From: Dethiobacter sp. | Lineage (GTDB): Bacteria > Bacillota > Dethiobacteria > Dethiobacterales > Dethiobacteraceae | Assembly (NCBI GenBank): GCA_020725465.1 | Contig: DYEY01000057.1 | Coordinates: 1 to 64,000, forward strand | Direction: 5' to 3' | DNA length: 64,000 nt | Shown: positions 9,125 to 17,992 of the stretch, in pieces | Layout: every line of letters begins with the position of its first letter | How positions within the stretch are numbered: the first letter of the stretch is position 1 | The notes under the pieces: generated by a model | What the model was told of the DNA's origin: nothing | What the model saw: only the letters and a program-made list of their open reading frames with translations | The model's database searches: none | Program-made: the position numbers and the translations under genes

Positions 9125-10060
9125 TTATAAAAACCTCATGATTATCGCTGAAAACGACATGGTAAGACCGATTGCCTGGTAAATATTTATGGTGCCGGCA
9201 TTGGCGGGTATGCAGCGGGGGATGTCATTATGAAACAGCACGGCGGTTTTTACGGTACGGAAAACGAAAGGCACGGTTATGTAAGGGAGAAGCCAGAAAG
9301 GGTTTCCTGTCACCAGGAACAGCACGATGAACGAGAGGAATGCCAGCAAGAACAGCGCGATATATACCATCAGACCGCGGGCTTTGCCCAGGCGCACCAC
9401 CCAGTTGCGCTTGTTGCCGGACATATCCGCTTCGTAGTCCGGGTATTGATTAATGAAGAGTATATTGGCCACCAGAAAGCCGATGGGCAGGGAAACCAGG
9501 ATCACTTCCCAGGCCAGAAAGTGGGCCTGGGTTACGAACGCCCCGCTGACGATCAGGGGGCCGAAGGTTAAGCCCACCACCAGCTCGCCCAACCCACGGT
9601 AGGACAACTGAAAAGGCGGGAGGCTGTACGCCACTGCCAGGAACAGGCCCGCTGAGCCAATCCAAAACAGGGCCGGCTCATGGACAAAAGATATGTAAAG
9701 GCCGATCAGACCGCCTGCTGCCAGCATCACCACGCCTATGATGATTACCTCGCCAATGGTAAGATGGCCGTCCACCAGGACACGGTTGCGGCCGCCGCTG
9801 AACGGTGTCCGGTTTTCCGGGGCTACCGCCTGGTCGACGCCGGACCGGAAATCAGCCAGGTCGTTGACTGCGTTTTTACCGATTTCAATACAATACAAAC
9901 CGATTAAGCTGATTATGAACCAGTAAAAATTAAACTGTCCGGTTTTGCCGTAGGCCAGTGCCACCCCCACCACCATCGATACAGTAGAGGTAACCCAGAT
10001 TCTGGGGTAGGCCATGAGAATAAATCCTTTTATCAGGCGCACCTTAAAAGCTCCCTTCAC
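9125..10060 (-). CDS. UbiA-family prenyltransferase (MenA-like)
   Basis: The 311-aa polytopic membrane protein has both Asp-rich motifs of aromatic prenyltransferases: NDLADFRSGVD (about residue 66) and NQYPDYEADMSGNKR (about residue 205). These bind the Mg-diphosphate of the polyprenyl donor. Roughly eight to nine membrane segments are visible. MenA (1,4-dihydroxy-2-naphthoate polyprenyltransferase) is the most likely role in an anaerobic Firmicute, but other UbiA members look alike and no other men genes are here. Confidence 0.85.
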   Translation of the reverse strand: MKGAFKVRLIKGFILMAYPRIWVTSTVSMVVGVALAYGKTGQFNFYWFIISLIGLYCIEIGKNAVNDLADFRSGVDQAVAPENRTPFSGGRNRVLVDGHLTIGEVIIIGVVMLAAGGLIGLYISFVHEPALFWIGSAGLFLAVAYSLPPFQLSYRGLGELVVGLTFGPLIVSGAFVTQAHFLAWEVILVSLPIGFLVANILFINQYPDYEADMSGNKRNWVVRLGKARGLMVYIALFLLAFLSFIVLFLVTGNPFWLLPYITVPFVFRTVKTAVLFHNDIPRCIPANAGTINIYQAIGLTMSFSAIIMRFL

Positions 10061-10230
10061 ATATTTGAATTGTCTTCACTGTATCTATTGTTTCCATTAT
10101 TTTCTGTTTATATTTACAAAACTACGGGATGCCATGGGGAATATTGAAACCCTGGTAAAACGGCCGAAGCCATGAAGTAGGAACAGCGGTTTGTGAGCAC
10201 GCTTGTTTGAGGTATGATGGTTGAAACAAT

Positions 10231-10255
10231 AAAGCACTGACCCAGTCAGTGCTTT
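10231..10255. terminator. Perfect 11-bp hairpin in the gap before mrfA
   Basis: AAAGCACTGAC and GTCAGTGCTTT form a perfect stem with a 3-base loop, with A and T runs at its ends. The gap of about 360 bases between menA and mrfA holds this hairpin, the mrfA promoter and the LexA-type box; no convincing gene is seen. A bidirectional terminator insulating the two divergent units is the simplest reading. Confidence 0.5.
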
Positions 10256-10339
10256 ATGTCCGATCAGTACAAATTTAACGCAGTGGAGGTTTGTGCTGAA
10301 AGTTATAACTATGAGGCCTTCGGAAAGGATATAGAGGTA

Positions 10340-10368
10340 TTGACGCGGCACGGGGGATATGGTAAACT
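10340..10368 (+). promoter_or_regulatory. Sigma-A promoter of mrfAB
   Basis: TTGACG (10340-10345) and TAAACT (10363-10368) are separated by 17 bases, a good vegetative promoter. The predicted start point falls at the LexA-type box immediately downstream, about 45 bases before the mrfA start codon. Confidence 0.65.
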
Positions 10369-10372
10369 GAAT

Positions 10373-10386
10373 AGAACATATGTTCG
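10373..10386. promoter_or_regulatory. LexA-type SOS box upstream of mrfA
   Basis: The perfect palindrome GAACATATGTTC (10374-10385), extended as AGAACATATGTTCG, fits the Gram-positive LexA/DinR consensus CGAAC-N4-GTTCG in all but the first base. It covers the predicted transcription start of the promoter just upstream, an ideal position for repression. It implies that mrfA-mrfB is SOS-inducible here. Confidence 0.75.
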
Positions 10387-10419
10387 GAATTTGTTCACAT
10401 GAAGGCGGGAGCAGTAAAG

Positions 10420-12681
10420 ATGTCCAAACTGGGGGAAGTCCTGGCCAAGTGGAGAGAAGACCCTGACTTTAATTCAGGGGTGACACGCTGGGAGGTACTG
10501 CCGGCGTCGGAAGGTGTTTATGAAGAATTCCCCGCCTGCCTTGACCCACGCCTGTGCCAGGCGCTGGAGAAGAGGGGGATCCCCCGGCTTTACAGCCATC
10601 AGGCTGAGGCGGTGGAAGCGGTCTGGCAGGGTAAAAACGTGGTGGTTGTTACACCTACTGCTTCGGGAAAGACTCTTTGTTACAACCTGCCGGTAATTAA
10701 CTCTGTTATGAACGATCCGGAAAGCCGTGCCCTTTACCTTTTCCCCACCAAGGCCCTTTCCCGGGACCAGGTGGCTGAACTGCGCGACCTGACGGGGGAA
10801 ATGGAGCTGGACCTGCGTGCCTGTACTTACGATGGCGATACGGAACCTGGCCTGCGCCAGGCAGCCCGTCAAAGCGGCCATATCGTGGTGACCAACCCTG
10901 ACATGCTTCACGCCGGCATCTTGCCGCACCACACCAAGTGGATTAAATTGTTCCAGAACCTGAAATTTATCGTCATTGACGAGGTGCACCAGTATCGCGG
11001 CATTTTCGGCAGCCATCTGGCTAATGTGCTGCGACGCCTGAAGCGAATCTGCCGCTTTTACGGCTCTGTACCGGTGTTCATCCTCTGCTCGGCTACCATT
11101 GCCAATCCGGGGGAGCTGGCCCGGGCTCTGATTGAGGAACCGCTGGTGGAGATTACCAAAAACGGGGCACCGCGGGGAGAGAAGCATTTTATCTTTTACA
11201 ACCCGCCAATAATCAATCAGGAGCTGGGCCTGCGCCGCAGTTCACGGCTGGTAGCGCAAAAGATGGCCGCCGAACTGGTCAGCCGGGGCGTACAGAGCAT
11301 TATTTTTACCCGCAGCCGGCTGGGGGTAGAGGTAATACTTACCTACCTGCGTCAAAGCTTTAAAACAAAGCCCGGGGAAGACAGCGGTATCAGAGGATAT
11401 CGTGGCGGCTACCTGCCCAGGGAGCGCCGGGCCATTGAAGCCGGCCTGCGTAATGGAACGGTTAAAGCGGTCGTTAGCACCAATGCCCTGGAGCTGGGGA
11501 TTGATATCGGCCAGTTGGAAGCCTGCATCATTACCGGCTACCCCGGCAGCATTGCCGCCACCTGGCAGCAGGCGGGACGCTCGGGGCGACGCCGCGGCAC
11601 TTCGCTGGCGGTGCTGGTGGCCGGTAATGACCCGCTGAACCAGTTTATCGCGGATAATCCGGATTATTTTCTGCACAGTTCCCCGGAGCGGGCCCTGATC
11701 AACCCGGACAACCTTATTATTCTGACCAACCACGTGCGCTGTGCCGCCTTTGAGTTGCCTTTTCAAAAAGAGGAATTGTTTGGACAGGTCGGCGTGCAGG
11801 AGATTCTTGAATTCCTGGCCGAAGAGCAGGTGCTGTACGAGTCAGACGGGCGTTATCACTGGATGGAAGACTCTTACCCGGCGGAGGAAATCAGCCTGCG
11901 CAGCGCCACCAGGGAAAACGTGGTGATCATTGATATTACCACCCCGGAGAGGCGGGTAATCGGCGAGGTGGACCGTTTCAGCGCGCCCATGCTGGTGCAC
12001 GAGGAAGCTGTTTACATCCACGGTGGCGAGCAGTACCAGGTGGAAAAGCTGGATTTTGACGCAAAAAAGGCTTACGTGCGCAAAGTGGAGGTTAATTATT
12101 TCACCGATGCCAACCTGGCGGTGGACCTGAAAGTGCTGGATACCTTTGCCAAAGAGCAGTCACAAACCCTGCAGGCCTGGGGGGAGGTTCGGGTCAACGC
12201 CCTGGTCTCCATGTTCAAGAAAATCCGCTTTAATACCCATGAAAACCTGGGGGCGGGGCCGGTCAACCTGCCGGAAACCGAGATGCATACCACCGCTTTT
12301 TGGCTGGCCTTCCCGCCGGAAACCCTGAAGGGTATGACCCCGGCTGCGGTGCAGGCCGGGTTGCTGGGCCTGTCCAACCTTTCCTCCCAGATTGCTTCAC
12401 TTTTTTTAATGGGCGACCCGCGGGACCTGCGTGCCGTCTGCCAGGTCAGATCTCCCTTTACCGGGCTGCCTACGATTTTCCTTTACGATAATTTTCCGGG
12501 CGGCGCCGGTTACAGCCAGGAAATTTACCGCGTCTACAGGGAAATATTTACTGCGGCCCACCGGGTAGTTACCGGCTGTCGCTGCAGCAGCGGCTGTCCG
12601 TCCTGTGTGGGGCCGGAACACCAGGTGGGAGAAGCCGGTAAAAAGCATACGCTGCAGCTTTTGGAGGTAATCCTGCGATGA
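10420..12681 (+). CDS. mrfA: DEAD/DEAH-box repair helicase MrfA (YprA)
   Basis: The 753-aa superfamily 2 helicase has Walker A TPTASGKTLCYNLP, the DEVH box in VIDEVHQYRG, motif III LCSATIANP, C-terminal motif VI QQAGRSGRR and a C-terminal DUF1998 region with the zinc-type cluster CRCSSGCPSCVG. This is the architecture of Bacillus MrfA, a 3'-5' helicase that acts with the MrfB exonuclease on mitomycin-type DNA damage. The ATG at 10420 follows GGCGGGAG; an upstream ATG at 10399 lacks a ribosome site. The last codon overlaps the mrfB start. A sigma-A promoter and LexA-type box precede it. Confidence 0.93.
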   Translation: MSKLGEVLAKWREDPDFNSGVTRWEVLPASEGVYEEFPACLDPRLCQALEKRGIPRLYSHQAEAVEAVWQGKNVVVVTPTASGKTLCYNLPVINSVMNDPESRALYLFPTKALSRDQVAELRDLTGEMELDLRACTYDGDTEPGLRQAARQSGHIVVTNPDMLHAGILPHHTKWIKLFQNLKFIVIDEVHQYRGIFGSHLANVLRRLKRICRFYGSVPVFILCSATIANPGELARALIEEPLVEITKNGAPRGEKHFIFYNPPIINQELGLRRSSRLVAQKMAAELVSRGVQSIIFTRSRLGVEVILTYLRQSFKTKPGEDSGIRGYRGGYLPRERRAIEAGLRNGTVKAVVSTNALELGIDIGQLEACIITGYPGSIAATWQQAGRSGRRRGTSLAVLVAGNDPLNQFIADNPDYFLHSSPERALINPDNLIILTNHVRCAAFELPFQKEELFGQVGVQEILEFLAEEQVLYESDGRYHWMEDSYPAEEISLRSATRENVVIIDITTPERRVIGEVDRFSAPMLVHEEAVYIHGGEQYQVEKLDFDAKKAYVRKVEVNYFTDANLAVDLKVLDTFAKEQSQTLQAWGEVRVNALVSMFKKIRFNTHENLGAGPVNLPETEMHTTAFWLAFPPETLKGMTPAAVQAGLLGLSNLSSQIASLFLMGDPRDLRAVCQVRSPFTGLPTIFLYDNFPGGAGYSQEIYRVYREIFTAAHRVVTGCRCSSGCPSCVGPEHQVGEAGKKHTLQLLEVILR

Positions 12682-13934
12682 ACGGCGAAACCCGCTTGCG
12701 GCTGGAAAGACTGCGCGGCTCCGGCGAGCTGGGCGGCAACGCCGCCCAAAAAAAGGAAATTCAAAAGACCGAATTTCTCTTCCCCGGCGAAGAAGAACTG
12801 GCTGAAACTGTCGCCGGCCCCTGTTACCTGCGCCAGGTCAGTTTTCCTCTGGACCTGATCCACGGCAACGGCTGCCTTTTGGATGTTTTGAATTGCCGCG
12901 GCGCGGACCTGGTGCTGCCGGCACGGGACGGTTCGCTGTCAGCGGTGCGACCGGAAAACTCCCTTTTCCTCGATATTGAAACCACCGGGCTTTCGGGCGG
13001 CGCCGGCACCTGGGTCATCCTCATCGGCTTAGGCTGGCTGAGTAACGATAAGTTTCACCTGCGTCAATACTTCCTGCGCCACCCCACTGAGGAGAAAGCC
13101 ATGCTTTCCCATTTTGCGGAAACAGCGGCCGGGTTCGGCAGCTGGATAACCTTTAACGGCAGAAACTTCGACCTGCCCATGATTCAGAGCAGGAAAATAA
13201 TGGCAGGAATCCCGGTGTTCACCGAACCCACCCACCATGTTGACCTGCTTTCCTGTGCCCGCCGCTTATGGCGGAAGAGGCTGGCCTCCTGCAGCCTCCG
13301 CTCACTGGAAACAGAGCTCCTGGGGTTGCAGCGGTGCGGGGACATACCCGGAGCGGAAATTCCCGCGGTTTATTTCAACTACCTGCGGCATGGCGAAAAG
13401 TTGCGCCTGCGGGATGTGTTTGGGCATAATGCCCTCGATATTCTCTCCATGGTCAGGCTGCTGGCCCGGGTAGCCGGGGCGGCGGGAGGGGAGGAGTTGG
13501 CGCATCCCGCCGATAACTATGCCCTGGCCAGGTTATACCAGGAGAGCGGCCGGCTAAATGAAGCTATAAAATATTTAAAAAGAGCCGCCTGCTGCGGTGA
13601 CGAAAGGGTGGAGGTGGAGGCGATTTTTCGCCTTTCACTGGTCTACAAACGCCGGGGCATGTGGCTGGAAGCCGCCGCGCTCTGGCATGAACTGACAGAG
13701 CGGTTTCCCCACGACCTTACCCCTTACGTTGAACTGGCCAAATATTACGAACACCGTGCCGGTGACCCGGCAGCCGCCCTGACTTTGACCGAGCAGGCGC
13801 TCTCCCTCCTGCACTACCGGCTGAACTCAGTTAAGAGCGGTGAACTGAGCGCTTCCGCCCTGCGCCACCGCCTGGCGCGCCTGCAGCTTAAATCAAAACA
13901 GATGACAAAAGAACTGTACCAGTGTCAGCAATGA
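12678..13934 (+). CDS. mrfB: RNase H-like exonuclease with TPR tail, MrfB (YprB)
   Basis: The 418-aa protein contains an RNase H-like DEDD exonuclease domain (FLDIETTGLSGG, first acidic motif; WITFNGRNFDLPMIQ, second; HNALDILSMVRLLARV, last) followed by TPR-like helices from about residue 275. In Bacillus the partner of MrfA has the same order and is proposed to degrade DNA around the lesion. The start ATG overlaps the mrfA stop as ATGA, showing tight coupling. A strong hairpin follows. Confidence 0.92.
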   Translation: MNGETRLRLERLRGSGELGGNAAQKKEIQKTEFLFPGEEELAETVAGPCYLRQVSFPLDLIHGNGCLLDVLNCRGADLVLPARDGSLSAVRPENSLFLDIETTGLSGGAGTWVILIGLGWLSNDKFHLRQYFLRHPTEEKAMLSHFAETAAGFGSWITFNGRNFDLPMIQSRKIMAGIPVFTEPTHHVDLLSCARRLWRKRLASCSLRSLETELLGLQRCGDIPGAEIPAVYFNYLRHGEKLRLRDVFGHNALDILSMVRLLARVAGAAGGEELAHPADNYALARLYQESGRLNEAIKYLKRAACCGDERVEVEAIFRLSLVYKRRGMWLEAAALWHELTERFPHDLTPYVELAKYYEHRAGDPAAALTLTEQALSLLHYRLNSVKSGELSASALRHRLARLQLKSKQMTKELYQCQQ

Positions 13935-13938
13935 GACA

Positions 13939-13965
13939 GGGGCGCCGGTATTTTACCGGCGCCCC
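13939..13965. terminator. GC-rich hairpin between convergent mrfB and ABC operon
   Basis: GGGGCGCCGGTA and TACCGGCGCCCC form a perfect 12-bp stem with a 3-base loop, directly between two convergent genes. There is no long T run, so termination strength is uncertain. Confidence 0.65.
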
Positions 13966-13980
13966 ATAGAACTTATTGCG

Positions 13981-15285
13981 TTATTCTTTTTCAGCTTTGG
14001 CGACTGCTGGCAGTTTGCTTTGCAGCCGGCGTTTCCAGGCGTGCATGGCCAGGGTAACACCGATGACGCCGAAGGCCACAAAGACACGGAAGTATTCACC
14101 TACCTGGGCGTCACCAAAGAGCTGGCGCCCGGCGGAGGGAGCCACGATGAAGAGGGTGTGGAAAAGGAAAACACCCAGCAGCGCCTGGCCGATGGTGGCC
14201 CTGGTGACCGAGGCTCCGCCGATCAGGATGGCGGCCACGGCGTATATACCGATGGACTCGTGGCTGCCGTAGGTGCTGAAAGCGCCCATGTTCTGCAGGA
14301 AAATGATATGACCCCAGGAGGCCAGCACCATGGACATCATAATGGCGATGATGCGGATCCGGTCCACCGGGATACCGGCTACCGCGGCCACGTGGCGGTC
14401 CTGTCCCACGGTACGCATATCATGTCCCAGTTTTGTTTTTAAGAAAAATGTGATAAACAGGCACAGGCCGGCGATGGCGAGCCAGGTGGCCACGGGAACC
14501 CGGATATTGCTGACCATGGAGCCGCTGGCCCTTATCATCAGTGCCCAGACTATCACTGCCACCATGCAGGCAAAGCCGAAGATAAACCTGATATTCCGGA
14601 AGCTGTCTCCCGCTGCTTTGACGAAGCGGTAAACCTGGTAAGCAATGCCAAGACAGCCGGCGATTATCATCACGGTGGTCAGCGGCAGACGGTACAGGTG
14701 GTCCAGCCCGTATTTCAGTCCGCCGGTGAGGTCCACGGTGGTGCGAATTCCCACACCGGAGCTGAGGACCAGCACCTCGTTGTCCATGGGGATGATGCCG
14801 CCCACCAGCTGGAGAAAAATAAACCAGTAAATGCCGGCGAAGAAAAACCCCATTATTAATCCCGAAATCATTTCCTGACCCTTGGTTTTGTTAAACAGTT
14901 TGCCGGTCAGGTATCCCAGTGCCATGGCCATCGGCGTGGCCAGAGCCACACAAAGGAGAATACCCGGGAAGCCGGCAACACCCCAGTGGGTGACAAAAAT
15001 GACAGCGGCCTGGGCGGCCATGGCGCCAAGCACGATGGAGAAGTTCAGGCCCATGCCGGCGATTACCGGGATAATCAGGGACAGCACCAGAAAAGAATTA
15101 CGTGAAACACGGGAGATGATGTCATTGATGTAAAGGGTTGAGTTCATACCGGAGATATAAAGTCCCGCCATGCTCAGCGCCACGAACATGATGGTGACCA
15201 TATTGTTGGTGAGGAAGCCTGAAACAGACTGCCAGTAATCGATTTGCACCTTACGGCTCGTCTCTAAGCCTGTATCTGCTTTCAT
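13981..15285 (-). CDS. ABC transporter permease 2 (nucleoside/BMP type)
   Basis: The 434-aa polytopic protein belongs to the branched-chain/nucleoside permease family (BPD_transp_2), with about ten membrane segments and the family-typical GIYAVAAILIGGASVTRATIG near the C-terminus. It is the second of two permeases in a four-gene transport operon. I start at ATG 15285, 8 bases after AAGGGG; a GTG at 15294 is an alternative. Only one base separates it from the stop of the first permease. Confidence 0.9.
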   Translation of the reverse strand: MKADTGLETSRKVQIDYWQSVSGFLTNNMVTIMFVALSMAGLYISGMNSTLYINDIISRVSRNSFLVLSLIIPVIAGMGLNFSIVLGAMAAQAAVIFVTHWGVAGFPGILLCVALATPMAMALGYLTGKLFNKTKGQEMISGLIMGFFFAGIYWFIFLQLVGGIIPMDNEVLVLSSGVGIRTTVDLTGGLKYGLDHLYRLPLTTVMIIAGCLGIAYQVYRFVKAAGDSFRNIRFIFGFACMVAVIVWALMIRASGSMVSNIRVPVATWLAIAGLCLFITFFLKTKLGHDMRTVGQDRHVAAVAGIPVDRIRIIAIMMSMVLASWGHIIFLQNMGAFSTYGSHESIGIYAVAAILIGGASVTRATIGQALLGVFLFHTLFIVAPSAGRQLFGDAQVGEYFRVFVAFGVIGVTLAMHAWKRRLQSKLPAVAKAEKE

Positions 15286-15286
15286 G

Positions 15287-16327
15287 CTATTCACCCCTTA
15301 CCTGCGTCAGCGCGTAGAGAATAATGCCGTTTTGGATAATAACCCGGGATATTTCGGCCATGCTGGCCATGTCCTGTGTGAAAATGTTAAACACCGGCAT
15401 AGCCACCACCAGTATCCCCTGAAACAAAATAACGCCGATTATTACGTTGGCCAGGGATGCTTTCCTGATGGAGGCGCCACCGATAAGGATGGCTGCCACT
15501 GCTTGCTGGGGCATGTACATGGGACCCTCGTAAAGCTGGTAGAAGCCGAAACTTTGGGCGTAGACCAGGATGCCTACCGCTCCCAGCACGGTGGAGAGTA
15601 TGGTGCCGATAATCCGGTGCCTGTCCACGTTGATGCCGGCGGCTTCGGCAAAGCGGGGGTTATCGCCGGCAGCGGTCATGGCCACCCCGGTTTTGGAGCG
15701 CATAAACAGCCAGACTGCCAGGCAGCAGACCAGGAAGAAGAGCAAAAGGCCGGTGGGGACAATGATATTACCAAGCTTAAACGACAGGAATTGGTTCAGC
15801 AGCTGTGCCATATCCCGGTTGACCAGGGAGACGGTAACCCGCAGGCCCCGGCCCTGGGGCCAGGCCATTTCCGGGTTATGAAAAGGCAGCATCAACCAGC
15901 CGATTTTCATCAGCGAGACAGCTGACCAGCCTACAAACATGGCTAACATCATTTCCGCGCCTTTAACCCGGTTTAGCAGCCAGCCGTAACCCCACCCCAC
16001 CAGAATGGCAAAGGGAGCGGCAAAGGCAATGGAGGCGAACAGGTTGACAAAACCGTTGAGTTCCAGTTCCATGGCGATAATGCCGCCCAGCAGACCGCAG
16101 ATAATGCCCAGGGACAGGCCGAAATTGGGACCGGTGCCGCAGGAGATGGAAGGCCACATGGCCAGCACCAGGACCCCCCACATCAGGATCCGGACCAGGC
16201 TGGAAGAAATCAGCTCGGCCACATCCAGCTTAAGCGGAACCGCCATAATGCAAAGCAGCAGGAAAAAACCCAGGATAGTCAGTCTCGCAACGCCGAAACC
16301 GTGTACGGCGTTTCTGATTATATTCAT
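15287..16327 (-). CDS. ABC transporter permease 1 (nucleoside/BMP type)
   Basis: The 346-aa integral membrane protein is homologous to its downstream neighbour; both carry the AVAAILIGGASI-type motif. It pairs with that protein as a heterodimeric channel in the nucleoside/simple-sugar ABC class. Its ATG overlaps the ATPase stop by four bases. Confidence 0.9.
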   Translation of the reverse strand: MNIIRNAVHGFGVARLTILGFFLLLCIMAVPLKLDVAELISSSLVRILMWGVLVLAMWPSISCGTGPNFGLSLGIICGLLGGIIAMELELNGFVNLFASIAFAAPFAILVGWGYGWLLNRVKGAEMMLAMFVGWSAVSLMKIGWLMLPFHNPEMAWPQGRGLRVTVSLVNRDMAQLLNQFLSFKLGNIIVPTGLLLFFLVCCLAVWLFMRSKTGVAMTAAGDNPRFAEAAGINVDRHRIIGTILSTVLGAVGILVYAQSFGFYQLYEGPMYMPQQAVAAILIGGASIRKASLANVIIGVILFQGILVVAMPVFNIFTQDMASMAEISRVIIQNGIILYALTQVRGE

Positions 16328-17913
16328 GCCGAAAGCTCCTTTCCTGCTTTTTGTCCCGCCATAAGCAGGCCGAAGTTAACATCGGAATCATCGGGACTGA
16401 GAATGCCGGCGACAGTACCGCCGGTGACAATGGCGATGCGGTCGCAGACGCTGCGCAGTTCGGCCAGCTCACTGGATGTCATGATGATGGTCATTCCCTG
16501 CTCGTTAAGCCGGACCAGGGTTTCCAAAACCAGGCGTTTGGCGCCCACATCGATACCCCGGGTCGGTTCGGAGACAAAGAGGATATCAGGATTCAGTGTC
16601 AGCGCCCGGGCGATACACACTTTTTGCTGGTTACCGCCGCTCAGGCGCCGGACAATCTGGGTTGGTCCGGTACAGCGTATATCCAGCTCCTTAATCATTT
16701 TCAGGGCATACCCACGTATTTCCTTGCTGTTAAGCTGGGAGAAGGGGCCGAACCTTCGAATAAAACGGCCTTGGTTCTGCAGGGAACTGATCACGATGTT
16801 CATCTCGATGGAGGAGTCCAGCAGCAGCCCCACACCGCGGCGGTCTTCCGACAGAAACGCCAGTCCCCGCTTAATTGACTCCCGCGGGTTGTTCAGCGGC
16901 AGCTTTTCTCCGTTCACCAGCACCGTTCCGCTGCTGGGGTAGAGGCCCATGATGCCGTTGGCCACACCCACTTTGCCCTGGCCGGCCAGGCCGCCGATAC
17001 CTAGGATTTCACCCCGGCGTACCTCCAGGTTCAAGCCTGATACCACCTCGCCGGGCATACGGACCGACAGGTCTTTGATGCTCAATACAATATTGCCGCT
17101 GCTAACCTGGTCGGTACGTCGGGTCATCTTTTCAACTTTCCGGCCCACCATAAGCTCGGCCAGCTCGTAAACGGAGGTGGCTTCCTTGGGCCTGGTCGCC
17201 ACCAGGCGGCCGTCCCGCAGTACGGTGATGTTGTCGGCTATCTCCATAACCTCATCCAGGCGGTGGGTAATAAACAGGATGGCGATTCCCCTGGCCGCCA
17301 GTTTTTTCATGGCGGCCAGAAGGTTGGCTGCCTCGCTTTCCGCCAGTACCGCAGTGGGCTCATCAAAGACCAAAACTTTAATGTTTGTTTTATCTATTTC
17401 CCGGGCGATTTCAGTAAACTGCATATAACCGACCGGTAGTCCGGCCACCCGGGTATACTCTTCAATGCCAATGTCAAGAGTGTCCAGGGCTTTTCTGGCA
17501 TCAGCGTGCATGGACTTAAAGTCCAGGGTTTTCAGGTTCCGTCCGAAAAAACGGCTTAAAAAGCTGTGTTTTAGCGTTTCCCGGTTAAGCTTGATGTTTT
17601 CGGTTATGGAATAGTTGGGAATCAGCATGAATTCCTGGTGTACCATACCTATCCCTGAGCTCATGGCCTGCTGGGGCGATGTAATCTGGGCGGGCTGTCC
17701 CTCAATCAGAATCTCTCCCTGGTAGCCCCCGGTGGAGTGTATCACCGGCATGCCAAACAGGATATTCATCAGGGTGGACTTCCCGGCGCCGTTCTCCCCC
17801 ACAATTGCGTGAATTTCACCGGCTTTCAGGTCCAGATTAATGTCTTTTAGCACCGTGGTGCCGTAATAGCTTTTGGTAACATTTTTCATCTGCAGCAGGT
17901 AGTGTTCGGACAT
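16324..17913 (-). CDS. Double ABC ATPase (nucleoside/simple-sugar type)
   Basis: The 529-aa ATPase carries two ABC domains in one chain: the first with Walker A GENGAGKSTL and KVLVFDEPTAVL, the second with GGLAGQGKVG (degenerate Walker A), LSGGNQQKVCIARAL and FVSEPTRGID. This tandem arrangement is that of RbsA/YufO-type transporters. The ATG at 17913 follows AGGAGG with 9-base spacing. It lies after a hairpin that separates it from the binding-protein gene. Confidence 0.93.
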   Translation of the reverse strand: MSEHYLLQMKNVTKSYYGTTVLKDINLDLKAGEIHAIVGENGAGKSTLMNILFGMPVIHSTGGYQGEILIEGQPAQITSPQQAMSSGIGMVHQEFMLIPNYSITENIKLNRETLKHSFLSRFFGRNLKTLDFKSMHADARKALDTLDIGIEEYTRVAGLPVGYMQFTEIAREIDKTNIKVLVFDEPTAVLAESEAANLLAAMKKLAARGIAILFITHRLDEVMEIADNITVLRDGRLVATRPKEATSVYELAELMVGRKVEKMTRRTDQVSSGNIVLSIKDLSVRMPGEVVSGLNLEVRRGEILGIGGLAGQGKVGVANGIMGLYPSSGTVLVNGEKLPLNNPRESIKRGLAFLSEDRRGVGLLLDSSIEMNIVISSLQNQGRFIRRFGPFSQLNSKEIRGYALKMIKELDIRCTGPTQIVRRLSGGNQQKVCIARALTLNPDILFVSEPTRGIDVGAKRLVLETLVRLNEQGMTIIMTSSELAELRSVCDRIAIVTGGTVAGILSPDDSDVNFGLLMAGQKAGKELSA

Positions 17914-17942
17914 GGTGTCAAACCTCCTAACTGACGTAAGAA

Positions 17943-17975
17943 ATGCAAGGTTGCCTGATACAGGCAACCTTGCAT
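17943..17975 (-). promoter_or_regulatory. 15-bp intercistronic hairpin between binding protein and ATPase
   Basis: ATGCAAGGTTGCCTG and its exact complement CAGGCAACCTTGCAT enclose a 3-base loop. No T run follows. Such hairpins after the binding-protein gene commonly stabilise the upstream mRNA or reduce read-through, giving more binding protein than membrane components. Confidence 0.7.
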
Positions 17976-17992
17976 CGCAATTGCCGAATTGC

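Noticed and set aside
10097-10351. An 84-codon frame on the minus strand in the menA-mrfA gap
   Set aside because: It runs through the perfect hairpin and the mrfA promoter, has no ribosome site and no known domain.
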